A DNA stretch of 64,000 bases from Rhodopseudomonas palustris JSC-3b (GCA_000504425.1 KI632513.1:2688069-2752068); one strand, 5' to 3'; shown: positions 55,646 to 64,000, counted from the first letter of the stretch. Notes: a model not told the origin generated them from the sequence alone. Translations and numbers: made by a program.

Positions 55646-56644
55646 ATGAAAGCTTGCGATGTGATGTCGACTCACGTGATCGCGGTTGGGCCGGAGACGC
55701 CGGCGCGGGCGGTGGCCGAAACGCTGCTGAAACACGGCATCAGCGGCGTTCCGGTGGTCAATGCCGATGGCGCGCCGCTCGGCGTGATCAGCGAGGGCGA
55801 TCTGATGCCGCGCGATGTCGCCGAGCGCGAAGCGCGGCGCGAACAATGGCTGAGCATGTTGTCGCACGGCCAGGACGTCGGCTCCGATTATCTCGAGCTG
55901 CTGACCGATGATGATCGCTCGGCCAGCGAAATCATGAGCGCCCCGGCGGTCACCATCGAGGCGGATGCCGAATTGCTGGAAATTGCCGGGCTGTTGTCGG
56001 CGAACCGCATCAAGCGGCTGCCGGTGATGCGCAATGGCAAGCTCGCCGGCATCGTCAGCCGCGCCGATCTGGTGCGCGCCGTGGTGCAGTCGGAAGCCGA
56101 TGCCATCACGGCAGCGGCGCAGGTCAGCCGCAACGGCGATGGCTGGCCGGTCGCCTCGGCGCGGCTGGAAGCCCTGACCGCGCCGCCGGCACAGCCCGAA
56201 CCGGCAGCGGCCGCCCCCGCGGGCGGGCTGTCGGCGGCCGGCTTCCACGATCTTGTCTCCCATCATGAACAACAGCTGCTGCAACAGCGCGAACAGGAGC
56301 GGCTGCGCGCCGCGCAACAGCAGCACAAGGACGCACAGGATTTTCTGGCCAATCAGCTCACCGAAGAAGCCTGGCAGCAGATGCTCGCCAATGCCCGCGC
56401 CGCGGCGCTGCGCGGCGAGGAAGAGAGCCTGATGCTGCGCTTCCCCGCCGAAGTGTGCCGCGATCACGGCCGCGCCATCAACGCCCCGGACCCGGCCTGG
56501 CCGGAAACGCTGCGCGGCATGGCGTCCGAGGTGTTTTTGCGCTGGCGCTCCGAGCTGCGGCCGCAGGGCTTTGCCCTGCATGCCCGCGTTGTCGAATTCC
56601 CGAACGGCATCCCCGGCGATATCGGCCTGTTCCTGGCCTGGTAG
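55646..56644 (+). CDS. Tandem CBS-domain protein with an extra C-terminal domain
   Basis: The ATG 55646 (MKACDVMSTHVIAVGP) is chosen over ATG 55631, since CBS pairs start with this segment. Residues 1-140 form two CBS motifs (TLLKHGISGVPVV, then IKRLPVMRNGKLAGIVSRADL), an adenosyl-ligand sensor. A Pro/Ala linker, a Gln-rich helix (HEQQLLQQREQERLRAAQQQ) and a ~100-residue domain ending DIGLFLAW follow. That last domain I do not recognise; it makes this unlike stand-alone CBS proteins. Function unknown, probably energy-status sensing. Confidence 0.82.
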   Translation: MKACDVMSTHVIAVGPETPARAVAETLLKHGISGVPVVNADGAPLGVISEGDLMPRDVAEREARREQWLSMLSHGQDVGSDYLELLTDDDRSASEIMSAPAVTIEADAELLEIAGLLSANRIKRLPVMRNGKLAGIVSRADLVRAVVQSEADAITAAAQVSRNGDGWPVASARLEALTAPPAQPEPAAAAPAGGLSAAGFHDLVSHHEQQLLQQREQERLRAAQQQHKDAQDFLANQLTEEAWQQMLANARAAALRGEEESLMLRFPAEVCRDHGRAINAPDPAWPETLRGMASEVFLRWRSELRPQGFALHARVVEFPNGIPGDIGLFLAW

Positions 56645-56662
56645 CGGCGTCCCCAGCCCCGT

Positions 56663-57436
56663 TCACGCAACGATATGGAAGCCGCGGTCGGCATAGCTGA
56701 CCGAGCCGGTCAGCGGGACCGCGGCGTCGCTGGCGAGGAAGGCGGCCACCCGGCCGATTTCCTCGATCGAGGTCAGCTGATGGGCCGGGGTGCGCTCGCG
56801 CACCCGGTCGAGCAGTTCATCGAAACGACCAATGCCTGACGCGGCGCGGGTCTTCACCGGCCCGGCCGATAGCGAATGCACATGGATGCGCTGCGGCGCG
56901 AGGTCCGCGGCCAGCGTGCGCACCGTGGCTTCCAGCGCCGCCTTGACCGGCCCCATGACGTTGTAGTGCTCGACCACGCGCTCGGCGCCGAAAAAGCTGA
57001 CGGTCTGCAGACTGCCGCCCTCGGCCATCAGCGGCACCGCCAGCCTCGCCATCCGGATGAACGAGTGGCAGGAAATATCCATCGCCATCGCAAAGCCTTC
57101 CGCAGAACAATCGACCAGCTTGGCCTGCAAATCCTCGCGCGGCGCGAATGCGATCGAGTGCAGCAGGAAATCGAGCCGGCCCCATTCGCGCGTCAGCCGC
57201 TCGAACACCGCTTCCAATTCGCCCGGCACACGCACATCGCAGGGCACGATGATCGGCGCCTGCAGCGCTTCGGCGAGCGGCCGCACGAACGGTTCTGCTT
57301 TCGCGTTCAGATAGGTGATGGCAAGCTCGGCACCTGCGGCGCGAAACGCCTGCGCGCAGCCGGTGGCGATGGAATGCTCGTTGGCGATCCCGACCACCAG
57401 ACCGCGTTTGCCGGCAAGATTGACAAGGGAGGGCAT
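56663..57436 (-). CDS. Enoyl-ACP reductase (FabI-like SDR)
   Basis: Short-chain dehydrogenase of the FabI branch, reducing enoyl-ACP with NAD(P)H in fatty-acid synthesis. ATG 57436 (MPSLVNLAGKRGL) gives 257 residues. Motifs: GIANEHSIA (16-24), catalytic Tyr158 and Lys165 in HYNVMGPVKAALEA (equivalent to E. coli Y156/K163). The other active-site Tyr of FabI (Y146) is Phe148 here (SFFGAE). This hints at a secondary paralogue with altered substrate or inhibitor response. It may not be the essential FabI. Confidence 0.82.
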   Translation of the reverse strand: MPSLVNLAGKRGLVVGIANEHSIATGCAQAFRAAGAELAITYLNAKAEPFVRPLAEALQAPIIVPCDVRVPGELEAVFERLTREWGRLDFLLHSIAFAPREDLQAKLVDCSAEGFAMAMDISCHSFIRMARLAVPLMAEGGSLQTVSFFGAERVVEHYNVMGPVKAALEATVRTLAADLAPQRIHVHSLSAGPVKTRAASGIGRFDELLDRVRERTPAHQLTSIEEIGRVAAFLASDAAVPLTGSVSYADRGFHIVA

Positions 57437-57808
57437 CGAATGGGCATCTCCAGACAGCGGCACACGACGAATGAGGCCGCGATACCGGGCCACAATAGCG
57501 TCGATTCCGCGACCGCCAGCACCGCACCGGCGCGCTGGCGTGGCGGCAAATCGTCGTAGTCCGATGTCGTCAACGCTTCACAGACCCTTGCGACACCGGG
57601 GCATTGCTCGTTCACGCGGCAGGCTGATCGCTGCGGCAGCAGGCCGCAGCAATCAGCGCATCGGGTACGGTTTCCGGGCCGCAAAGTTTGTCCAATTCCA
57701 TCCCTTTTGGCTGAGAAACTCGATACAGAAGATGCTTGCGGCTGCGTCGTTAGATTCGCTGTGCGGCCGCAGGAAGCCCGAACGGACTGCGGATCAAGAG
57801 AGGCTTGG
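57437..57808. other. Divergent intergenic region with a hairpin
   Basis: A 372-bp gap between the FabI-like gene and glgC. CTGAT-GCTGCGGC and GCCGCAGC-ATCAG arms at 57624-57656 form a hairpin with one mismatch. No gene or known regulatory motif was recognised. Confidence 0.4.
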
Positions 57809-59071
57809 ATGAGTGTCGTAATTGATGCCCCGCTCGCTCGTCACGCGATGGCTTATGTGCTGGCAGGAGGCCGTGGCAGTCGATTGATGGAGCTGACCGA
57901 CCGCCGCGCCAAGCCGGCCGTGTATTTTGGCGGCAAGTCGCGGATCATCGACTTCGCGCTGTCCAATGCGCTGAATTCCGGCATCCGGCGCATCGCGGTT
58001 GCCACCCAATACAAGGCGCACAGCCTGATCCGCCATCTGCAGCACGGCTGGAACTTCTTCCGGCCGGAGCGCAACGAGAGCTTTGACATTCTGCCGGCGA
58101 GCCAGCGCGTCTCCGAGGAGCTCTGGTATCTCGGCACGGCCGACGCGGTCTATCAGAACATCGACATCATCGAGAGCTACGACCCGCAATTCATCGTGCT
58201 GCTCGCGGGCGACCACATCTACAAGATGGACTACGAGAAGATGCTACAGCAGCACGTGCACCAGCGCGCCGACGTCACGGTCGGCTGCCTGGAAGTGCCG
58301 CGCAAAGAGGCATCCGGCTTCGGCGTGATGGATGTCGATGACAACGACCAGATCCTGTCATTCGTCGAAAAGCCCGCGAATCCGCCGACCATGCCGGACA
58401 AGCCGGACATGTCGCTGGCGTCGATGGGCATCTATGTGTTCGACACCAAATTCCTGTTCGAGGAATTGCGCCGCGACGCCGCCGACAAGAACTCCAGTCA
58501 CGATTTCGGCAAGGATATTATTCCTTATATCGTCAAGAACGGCAAAGCGGTGGCGCATCGCTTCGACCGCTCCTGCATCCGCTCGCACGCCGAGTCGGCC
58601 GCCTATTGGCGCGACGTCGGCACGGTCGACGCCTATTGGGCCGCCAATATCGACCTGACCGATATCGTGCCGCAGCTCGATCTCTATGACCGCAACTGGC
58701 CGATCTGGACCTATAGCGAGATCACCCCGCCGGCGAAGTTCGTGCACGACAAGGTCGGCCGCAGGGGCCTCGCCACCTCCTCGCTGGTCTCGGGCGGCTG
58801 TATCGTGTCCGGCTCGACGCTGCGCGAGACGCTGCTGTTCACCGGCGTGCGGGTGCATTCATTCTCCACCATCGAACAGGCGGTGATCCTGCCCTACGTC
58901 GATGTCGGCCGTTCCTGCGAGCTGAAGAAGGTGGTGATCGATCGCGGCGTGCATATTCCCGATGGTTTGGTGGTCGGCGAAGACCCGGAGCTCGACGCCA
59001 AGCGCTTCCGGCGCACCGAGGAAGGCGTCTGCCTCATCACCCAACCCATGATCGACAGGCTGGACCTATGA
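57809..59071 (+). CDS. glgC: Glucose-1-phosphate adenylyltransferase GlgC
   Basis: Makes ADP-glucose, the committed step of glycogen synthesis. ATG 57809 ([14 protein letters not shown]) gives 420 residues. Motifs: [12 protein letters not shown] (15-26), [19 protein letters not shown], the [11 protein letters not shown] and [12 protein letters not shown] block, FVEKP, and a left-handed helix C-terminal domain ([13 protein letters not shown]). It overlaps glgA by 4 nt (ATGA). Allosteric control by fructose-type metabolites is expected from relatives. Confidence 0.97.
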   Translation: MSVVIDAPLARHAMAYVLAGGRGSRLMELTDRRAKPAVYFGGKSRIIDFALSNALNSGIRRIAVATQYKAHSLIRHLQHGWNFFRPERNESFDILPASQRVSEELWYLGTADAVYQNIDIIESYDPQFIVLLAGDHIYKMDYEKMLQQHVHQRADVTVGCLEVPRKEASGFGVMDVDDNDQILSFVEKPANPPTMPDKPDMSLASMGIYVFDTKFLFEELRRDAADKNSSHDFGKDIIPYIVKNGKAVAHRFDRSCIRSHAESAAYWRDVGTVDAYWAANIDLTDIVPQLDLYDRNWPIWTYSEITPPAKFVHDKVGRRGLATSSLVSGGCIVSGSTLRETLLFTGVRVHSFSTIEQAVILPYVDVGRSCELKKVVIDRGVHIPDGLVVGEDPELDAKRFRRTEEGVCLITQPMIDRLDL

Positions 59072-60537
59072 AGCCGATTACTGCGCTCTCGGTCGCATCC
59101 GAGATCTATCCGCTGATCAAGACCGGCGGCCTCGCCGACGTCACCGGCGCGCTGCCCGGCGCGCTCGCCGCCCATCAGGTGACGCTGCTGACGCTGATCC
59201 CCGGCTATCCGGCGGTGCTGAAAGCGATCGACAAGGCCGAGCCGGTGCACCATTTCGCGGACCTGCTCGGCGGGCCGGCACGGCTGCTGGCGGCGCGCAA
59301 GGGTGAGCTGCAATTGCTGGTGCTCGATGCCCCGCATCTCTATGACCGGCCGGGCAATCCCTATATCGGCCCCGACGGCAATGACTGGCCCGACAATGCC
59401 CAGCGCTTTGCGGCGCTGGCCCGGGTCGGCGCAGAGATCGGCCAGGGGCTGCTGCCGGGTTTTGTGCCCGAGCTGATCCATGCCCATGACTGGCAGGCCG
59501 GGCTGACCGCCGCCTATCTGCGCTACAGCGATCGTCCCGGTCCGGGCACGGTGTTCACCGTGCATAATCTGGCGTTCCAGGGCCAATTCCCGCACGAATT
59601 GCTGCCGGCGCTTGGGCTGCCGCCGAACTCCTTCACCATGGACGGCGTCGAATATTACGGCGCGATCGGCTTCCTGAAGGCCGGATTGCAGCTGTCCGAC
59701 CGCATCACCACGGTATCGCCGAGCTACGCGCTGGAAATTCAGGCGCAGGACGCCGGCATGGGGCTCGATGGCCTGTTGCAGCAGCGTTCGCATCATCTCA
59801 GCGGCATTTTGAACGGCATCGACGAGGCGGTGTGGGACCCGGCCACCGATACCCGGATTCCGGCGCCCTACTCGACCCGCAAGCTGCACGCCCGCGCCCT
59901 CAACAAGGCGGCGCTGCGCGAGCATTTTGGGCTGCGCTCGGAAACCGACCGGCTGCTGCTTGGCGTGATTAGCCGGCTGTCGTGGCAGAAGGGCCTCGAC
60001 ATGCTGCTCGAAACCATCCCGGTGCTGCTGTCGGAGGGCATCCAGCTGGCGCTGCTCGGCACCGGCGATGCCGAGCTTGAAACCGCGTTCCGCCAGGTGG
60101 CGCAGTCCCATCCCGGGCAAATCGGCGTTGCGATCGGCTATGACGAGAACCTCGCCCATTTGATCCAGGCCGGTGCCGACGCCCTGCTGGTGCCGTCACG
60201 CTTTGAGCCCTGCGGCCTGACCCAGCTATGCGCGCTGCGCTATGGCACGGTGCCGGTGGTGGCGCGGGTCGGCGGCCTGTCCGACAGCATCATCGACGCC
60301 AATGAAATGGCGATCGCGGCCGGTGTCGCCACCGGGGTGCAGTTCGCGCCCGTGACCGCCGACCGGCTGGCGGCGGCGCTGGTGCGCACCCATGCCCTGT
60401 ATTGCGACCGTTCGGTCTGGAAGACCCTGCAGCGCAATGGCATGCGCGCCGACGTATCCTGGCGGCGGCCGGCCGAGCACTACGCGCAGCTGTACCGCGC
60501 ATTGCTCAACGCCCGGAACCCGCACGTCGCGATGTAA
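59068..60537 (+). CDS. glgA: Glycogen synthase GlgA
   Basis: Extends alpha-1,4-glucan from ADP-glucose. The 489-residue GT5 enzyme has [15 protein letters not shown] (11-25), [29 protein letters not shown] and the C-terminal [15 protein letters not shown] motif. It is translationally coupled to glgC. No glgB, glgX or glgP is seen next to it. Confidence 0.97.
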   Translation: MKPITALSVASEIYPLIKTGGLADVTGALPGALAAHQVTLLTLIPGYPAVLKAIDKAEPVHHFADLLGGPARLLAARKGELQLLVLDAPHLYDRPGNPYIGPDGNDWPDNAQRFAALARVGAEIGQGLLPGFVPELIHAHDWQAGLTAAYLRYSDRPGPGTVFTVHNLAFQGQFPHELLPALGLPPNSFTMDGVEYYGAIGFLKAGLQLSDRITTVSPSYALEIQAQDAGMGLDGLLQQRSHHLSGILNGIDEAVWDPATDTRIPAPYSTRKLHARALNKAALREHFGLRSETDRLLLGVISRLSWQKGLDMLLETIPVLLSEGIQLALLGTGDAELETAFRQVAQSHPGQIGVAIGYDENLAHLIQAGADALLVPSRFEPCGLTQLCALRYGTVPVVARVGGLSDSIIDANEMAIAAGVATGVQFAPVTADRLAAALVRTHALYCDRSVWKTLQRNGMRADVSWRRPAEHYAQLYRALLNARNPHVAM

Positions 60538-60540
60538 CCG

Positions 60541-60607
60541 ACTGATCGCTTAGCGATCAGCTGGTTCGCCTACTGATCGGAACCGCGCCACACTTAGCGC
60601 GCGGTTC
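60541..60607. repeat. Two hairpins after glgA
   Basis: CTGATCGCT-T-AGCGATCAG at 60542-60560 and GGAACCGCGC...GCGCGGTTCC at 60578-60607. The second belongs to the same GGTTC/GAACC palindrome type as 439-480 and 19893-19923. The pair may end the glgCA transcript but lacks T-runs. Confidence 0.5.
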
Positions 60608-60710
60608 CAACCGGAAAATCAGTGCTGCGCCCTTCACAATGGCGTCACGCTGCCTGTAGTATGTCCAGGCCTACGCTGCTTCGCAGCATTCTGGGGGCCA
60701 GGAGCGTTAC

Positions 60711-61268
60711 TTGAACGCGCATGTCTCACAGGGCGGTTGGCCGGTATTAGTATTGAACGCGGATTTCCGCCCGCTCAGCTACTACCCACTGTCACTTTGG
60801 TCGTGGCAAGACGCGATCAAGGCGGTATTCCTCGACCGCGTCAATATCGTCGAGTTCTACGACCGCGCCATCCATAGCCCCAGCTTCGATATGCAGCTGC
60901 CGAGCGTGGTGTCGCTGAAATCATTCGTCAAACCGACCACGCATCCCGCTTTCACGCGCTTCAACGTGTTTTTGCGTGATCGCTTCGTCTGCCAGTATTG
61001 CGGCGCGCCGGAGGATCTCACCTTCGATCATGTGATGCCGCGCTCCAAAGGCGGCCAGACCACCTGGGACAATGTCGTCGCCGCCTGCTCGCCCTGCAAT
61101 CTACGCAAGGGCAATCTCACGCCGCACCAAGCCGGCATGTTTCCCAAGCAGACACCATTCGCGCCGACCGTGCACCAGCTCCATCGCAATGGCCGACTGT
61201 TTCCGCCGAACTATCTGCATGAGAGCTGGCTCGATTACTTGTACTGGGACACCGAGCTCGATCCGTAG
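60711..61268 (+). CDS. HNH endonuclease domain protein
   Basis: TTG 60711 is the start: AGGAG lies 8 nt upstream and no in-frame ATG is near. The 185-residue protein has a ~90-residue N-terminal part ([19 protein letters not shown]) and an HNH nuclease domain with two CxxC pairs (VCQYCG; CSPCN) and the [10 protein letters not shown] catalytic block. This N-terminal plus HNH form is common in alphaproteobacteria and does not look mobile. The cellular role is unknown. Confidence 0.87.
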   Translation: MNAHVSQGGWPVLVLNADFRPLSYYPLSLWSWQDAIKAVFLDRVNIVEFYDRAIHSPSFDMQLPSVVSLKSFVKPTTHPAFTRFNVFLRDRFVCQYCGAPEDLTFDHVMPRSKGGQTTWDNVVAACSPCNLRKGNLTPHQAGMFPKQTPFAPTVHQLHRNGRLFPPNYLHESWLDYLYWDTELDP

Positions 61269-61352
61269 GCGGGCTGCGACTGCTGTTGTGCCGCATCACA
61301 TTAGCGCGTCATTTGCCCCATATGACCGTCACGCAGGTTGGCTCAAGCACCT

Positions 61353-61784
61353 TCACTCCGGCGCGTCCGCCAGAGGGCGCTCCGCAGACCTGCGCCGGGC
61401 GATTTGGATGACTGGAAACAGCGCGAATGCGACCTGCCCCGCAAGACCAAGCAACGAAGCCATGGTCAGCAGGGTTTCGAGATGTTGCGCGAGGGTTCGC
61501 CCGACCGCAAAGATTGACAGATTGGCTTCAGCAGCCATCAGCAACACGAAGGCCACGCTTCCCATCACCATTCGCGGAGCGATCATCGCCGGCACTGAAA
61601 ACCGCACGGCAATAGACGCGCAGGCGAACCATGACAGCGTCAGCATGAACGGGAGTTCGATGAGCACGGCGAACTCGTCGCCGACATGCGGAACGACGAC
61701 CAATACCCGCACTGCCCCGAACACGAATCCGGCCAAGAACACCGTCGCGAAATATGCCAAAGCCGCCTTCAGTCCGTTGAGCAT
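61353..61784 (-). CDS. Small integral membrane protein, unknown function
   Basis: A 143-residue protein with about four hydrophobic helices (AALAYFATVFLAGFVFGAV; LPFMLTLSWFACASIAV; MVMGSVAFVLLMAAEANL; LGLAGQVAFALFPVIQIA) and a short hydrophilic tail. It is alone on the minus strand, divergent from the first arsR with 129 nt between. I do not recognise a family. Its proximity to arsenic genes does not establish a link. Confidence 0.6.
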   Translation of the reverse strand: MLNGLKAALAYFATVFLAGFVFGAVRVLVVVPHVGDEFAVLIELPFMLTLSWFACASIAVRFSVPAMIAPRMVMGSVAFVLLMAAEANLSIFAVGRTLAQHLETLLTMASLLGLAGQVAFALFPVIQIARRRSAERPLADAPE

Positions 61785-61878
61785 GCTGCACCATCAGGTT
61801 GATTTGACATCAGGGCACGCGCACCCGTCTTGCATAACATAACCGCAGCACTTGCTCTGGGGCCACCTACACCCCCGC

Positions 61879-61907
61879 TTGACTGCTTATGCGCATAGGC
61901 GCATACG
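61879..61907 (+). promoter_or_regulatory. Promoter and operator of the first arsR
   Basis: TTGACT (61879-61884), 17 nt, CATACG (61902-61907), with the inverted repeat TATGCGC-ATAG-GCGCATA (61888-61905) covering spacer and -10. Six bases then separate it from the ATG at 61914, predicting a leaderless transcript. Confidence 0.65.
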
Positions 61908-61913
61908 TCGATC

Positions 61914-62213
61914 ATGACTGAGAGCGCGCTTCCTTACCTGACGGCTCTGGCCGATCCAACGCGCCTTGCGGCGCTGCGCCTGTTGTGGGACGGCGAGGAG
62001 CATTGCGTCTGCGAGCTGATGCGTGAACTCGGCGCCACCCAATCGCGGATGTCGCGCCACATGGCGGTGCTGAGAACGGCAGGGCTCGTCACCGACCGCC
62101 GCGATGCGCAATGGGTACGCTATCGGCGATCGGCAAAACTGCCGCCCGAAGTGATCGCGCTGGTCGAAGCAGCGCTCGCGTTCCGGCCGAAACGGCGCGC
62201 GAGGGCGGCATGA
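61914..62213 (+). CDS. arsR: ArsR/SmtB-family repressor (first)
   Basis: A 99-residue winged-helix metalloregulator. The helix-3 metal motif EHCVCEL (Cys31, Cys33) is the classic ArsR ELCVCDL form, which senses As(III)/Sb(III) with a third ligand. The recognition helix region is ATQSRMSRHMAVLRTAG. No ribosome-binding site precedes the ATG. It overlaps the permease gene by 4 nt (62210-62213), so it is the first gene of the operon. Repression is expected at the palindrome just upstream. Confidence 0.92.
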   Translation: MTESALPYLTALADPTRLAALRLLWDGEEHCVCELMRELGATQSRMSRHMAVLRTAGLVTDRRDAQWVRYRRSAKLPPEVIALVEAALAFRPKRRARAA

Positions 62214-63259
62214 CCAGCACCGAGTTGCCTGCAAAACCGCGCTCTGCGACCACCAGGCTGATCGTCACAGCGCTGCTGCTAGTGATCTGGGTCGCGCTCT
62301 ACGCGGCCCTGGCGCCGGCCTCGCAATGGCTGGTGCTGCAACTGCCGCTCGACCCGGCAAGCGGCGCAGCGCAGGCGCTGGCGTTTTTCATCTACGACAC
62401 CCCAAAGGTGCTGCTGCTGCTCACGCTGATCGTGTTCGCGATGGGCGTGGTGCGCAGCTTCTTTTCGCCGGAGCGGACTCGCGCGCTGCTCGCCGGCCGA
62501 CGCCAAGGCGTTGGCAACGTCGCCGCAGCCACGCTCGGCATCGTCACGCCGTTTTGCTCATGCTCGGCAGTGCCACTGTTCATCGGTTTTGTCAGCGCCG
62601 GCGTGCCGCTGGGCGTGACATTCTCGTTCTTGATCGCCGCGCCGCTGGTCAACGAGGTTGCGCTCGGGCTGCTGCTGGCGCTGCTCGGCTGGAAGGTGGC
62701 GCTGCTTTATCTGCTGCTCGGACTGGCCGTAGCGATCATTTCAGGCGCGATCATTGGCCGGCTGCATCTCGAAGGCTGGCTGGAAGACTGGGTGCGCGCG
62801 CTGCGCACCGAGGCGGCTCCGCTTGCAACGGCACAGCTGAGCATTGCGGACCGCATCGATGCCGGCGTTGAAGCTGTGCGCGATATTGTCGGGCGGGTCT
62901 GGCCGTGGATCATCGGCGGCATTGCCGTCGGCGCCGGCATTCATGGCTGGGTCCCTGAGGGCTTGCTCGCCGGCATCATGGGGCGAGAGGCGTGGTGGTC
63001 GGTGCCCGCGGCGGTCGCGATCGGCATACCGATGTATTCCAACGCCGCCGGCATCATCCCCGTGGTCGAGGCGCTGCTCGGCAAGGGCGCGGCGCTCGGC
63101 ACGACGCTGGCCTTCATGATGAGCGTCACGGCCTTGTCGGCACCGGAAATGGTGATCTTGCGCAAAGTGCTGACGGTCCGGTTGATTGCCGTGTTCGTCG
63201 CGGTGGTCGGGCTCGGCATTTTGGTGGTCGGCTATCTGTTCAACTTCCTGTTCGGCTGA
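62210..63259 (+). CDS. Permease of the ArsP/DUF318 (COG0701) family
   Basis: The ATG 62210 overlaps the arsR stop. The 349-residue protein has about 8-9 helices and the family's PFCSCSAVPLFIGF block with Cys116 and Cys118. Members export organic arsenicals such as methylarsenite or handle other metalloid compounds (family knowledge). Next to an arsenic regulator and a small thioredoxin-like gene this is the expected job. Trivalent inorganic arsenite is an alternative substrate. Confidence 0.88.
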   Translation: MTSTELPAKPRSATTRLIVTALLLVIWVALYAALAPASQWLVLQLPLDPASGAAQALAFFIYDTPKVLLLLTLIVFAMGVVRSFFSPERTRALLAGRRQGVGNVAAATLGIVTPFCSCSAVPLFIGFVSAGVPLGVTFSFLIAAPLVNEVALGLLLALLGWKVALLYLLLGLAVAIISGAIIGRLHLEGWLEDWVRALRTEAAPLATAQLSIADRIDAGVEAVRDIVGRVWPWIIGGIAVGAGIHGWVPEGLLAGIMGREAWWSVPAAVAIGIPMYSNAAGIIPVVEALLGKGAALGTTLAFMMSVTALSAPEMVILRKVLTVRLIAVFVAVVGLGILVVGYLFNFLFG

Positions 63260-63270
63260 AGGAGCGAACC

Positions 63271-63507
63271 ATGAAGGACGTCAAAGTGCTGGGATCGGGC
63301 TGCAAGCGCTGCATCGAAACCGCCGCTCTGGTGCAAAGCGAGGCCGACCGCCTCGGTGTGCCGATCAAGCTGGAAAAGATCACCGACTATGCCGAGATCG
63401 CCAAATACGGGATCGCTTCGACGCCCGGTGTGGTGATCGACGGCAAGGTGGTGCACGCGGGCGGGTTGCCGAAGAGCGAGAGCATCGCAGCGTGGCTGGC
63501 GGCCTAA
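63271..63507 (+). CDS. Small thioredoxin-like protein (redox-active disulfide protein 2 type)
   Basis: A 78-residue protein (ATG 63271, GGAG 7 nt upstream) with the redox pair CKRC (Cys11, Cys14) in VKVLGSGCKRC, then YGIASTPGVVIDGKVVHAGG with a cis-Pro (TPGV). It lies 11 nt after the permease gene and is typically linked to such permeases. It may reduce the transported arsenical or a permease Cys; not established. Confidence 0.87.
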   Translation: MKDVKVLGSGCKRCIETAALVQSEADRLGVPIKLEKITDYAEIAKYGIASTPGVVIDGKVVHAGGLPKSESIAAWLAA

Positions 63508-63524
63508 CGGCTCGGGTTGCGGGC

Positions 63525-63563
63525 TTGATCCGCCCCCATATTTCCATTATTCATGAAATATGG
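63525..63563 (+). promoter_or_regulatory. Promoter/operator of the second arsR, overlapping its start codon
   Basis: TTGATC (63525-63530), 17 nt, TATTCA (63548-63553). The 9-bp inverted repeat CCATATTTC-N10-GAAATATGG (63536-63563) spans the -10 and includes the ATG at 63560-63562. Six bases separate the -10 from the ATG, so the message may start at the A of ATG. It is an internal promoter within the ars operon. Confidence 0.65.
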
Positions 63564-63916
63564 AATCGGAAGCAGTTCTGGCGGCGCTGTCCGCCCTTGC
63601 GCAAGAGACCCGGCTCGCGGTGTTTCGGATGCTGGTGCGCTGTGAGCCGGACGGCATGGCCGCCGGCGATCTCGCCAAAACCGTGGGCGTGCCGGCCAAC
63701 ACCATGTCGGTGCATCTCAATGTACTGAGCCGCGCCGGGCTGATCAGCTCCGAGCGCCATAGCCGCTCGATCGTCTATCGCGCCGATCTCGACCGCTTCC
63801 GCGCGCTGATGACGTTCATGCTGAAAGATTGCTGCGGCGGGCGCAGCGAAATCTGCGCGCCGCTGATCGCCGATCTGGTGCCCTGCTGTCCACCGAAGGA
63901 AACCGTCGATGGCTGA
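63560..63916 (+). CDS. arsR: ArsR-family repressor (second, C-terminal Cys type)
   Basis: A 118-residue winged-helix protein without the helix-3 Cys pair. Its Cys are at the C-terminus: Cys91-Cys92, Cys99 and Cys109-Cys110, resembling the As(III) site of Acidithiobacillus ferrooxidans ArsR (Cys95/96/102, from memory). It has ETRLAVFRMLV and NTMSVHLNVLSRAG. It overlaps arsC by 8 nt (63909-63916). It differs clearly from the first ArsR and probably controls arsC and downstream genes. Confidence 0.9.
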   Translation: MESEAVLAALSALAQETRLAVFRMLVRCEPDGMAAGDLAKTVGVPANTMSVHLNVLSRAGLISSERHSRSIVYRADLDRFRALMTFMLKDCCGGRSEICAPLIADLVPCCPPKETVDG

Positions 63917-64000
63917 TCCTGCCCCGACCCGCGACACCGCCATCGATGTCATCATCTACCACAATCCAGCCTGCGGCACCTCGCGCAACACGCTCGCTTT
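63909..64000 (+). CDS. arsC: Arsenate reductase ArsC (Spx/glutaredoxin type), 5' part
   Basis: Only the first ~30 residues lie in the window: a 12-residue hydrophilic lead, then IDVIIYHNPACGTSRNTLA, whose Cys in NPACGTSRNT is the nucleophile of glutathione/glutaredoxin-dependent arsenate reductases. It overlaps arsR by 8 nt. The rest is beyond the window end. Confidence 0.88.
   Translation, partial: MADPAPTRDTAIDVIIYHNPACGTSRNTLA

Noticed and set aside
60711..61268. HNH protein as a homing endonuclease or group II intron remnant
   Set aside because: The gene is complete with a normal N-terminal domain and lies between ordinary genes with no intron or inserted target gene.

Overview
The window looks like a chromosomal segment of a GC-rich alphaproteobacterium of the Bradyrhizobiaceae/Nitrobacteraceae type, most likely Rhodopseudomonas palustris or a close relative. 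This is inferred from gene content, not from a database search. The pointers are a draT-draG pair (post-translational control of nitrogenase), the alphaproteobacterial chvI-chvG-hprK-EIIA-HPr locus next to pckA, a 537-residue PckA, a CIRCE/RpoH-type groESL, and several short palindromic repeats that I recall as dispersed in this family. Coding density is high and most genes are ordinary housekeeping or metabolic genes. There is no rRNA operon, prophage, CRISPR array or intact insertion sequence; one tRNA-Glu(CTC) is present.

Layout. 0-8.5 kb: end of a DUF6101-like gene, ubiA with a small secreted protein, rsmE, hisZ-hisG, a GtrB-type glycosyltransferase overlapping a YdjC/HpnK-type deacetylase, and a DUF2076 protein. 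8.7-15 kb: L,D-transpeptidase, CheZ-like phosphatase, MFS transporter, lipoprotein, groES-groEL with a palindromic element between them. 15-25 kb: secreted protein, CrtI-like FAD oxidoreductase, acyl-CoA ligase, orphan branched-chain-type binding protein, glutamine amidotransferase, draT-draG, alpha/beta hydrolase. 25-30 kb: PemK/MazF-type toxin-antitoxin pair, lepA, a GT39-type membrane glycosyltransferase. 29.5-38.9 kb: HPr, EIIA-Man, HprK, ChvG, ChvI, a HugZ-like protein, pckA, rpoH, rluD. 39-42.5 kb: tRNA-Glu and metNIQ. 42.5-49.3 kb: a heavy-metal-type RND efflux cluster with a PII-like DUF3240 protein, flanked by two paralogous outer-membrane beta-barrel proteins. 49.6-61.3 kb: Dps, EamA transporter, YheT hydrolase, diguanylate cyclase, acetyl-CoA hydrolase/CoA transferase, CBS protein, FabI-like reductase, glgC-glgA, HNH endonuclease. 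61.3-64 kb: an arsenic-type operon, arsR-permease-thioredoxin-arsR-arsC, cut off by the window end.

Genes that work together. The HPr/EIIA/HprK branch, ChvG-ChvI and PckA form a carbon-status/envelope-signal module. The RpoH encoded at 37 kb probably drives the CTTG-N17-CCATATT promoter I see upstream of groES, which also carries a CIRCE operator. DraT and DraG switch nitrogenase reductase off and on. GlgC and GlgA make glycogen.

Most interesting observations: (1) the metal-type RND operon bracketed by two barrel paralogues and lacking a TolC/CzcC-type factor in the window; (2) three autoregulated repressor genes (MazE-type antitoxin and two ArsR) whose palindromic operator/promoter lies exactly 6 nt from the ATG, predicting leaderless mRNAs; (3) a palindromic element with perfect 13-bp terminal inverted repeats inside the groES-groEL gap; (4) coexistence of HisZ with what looks like a long-form HisG.
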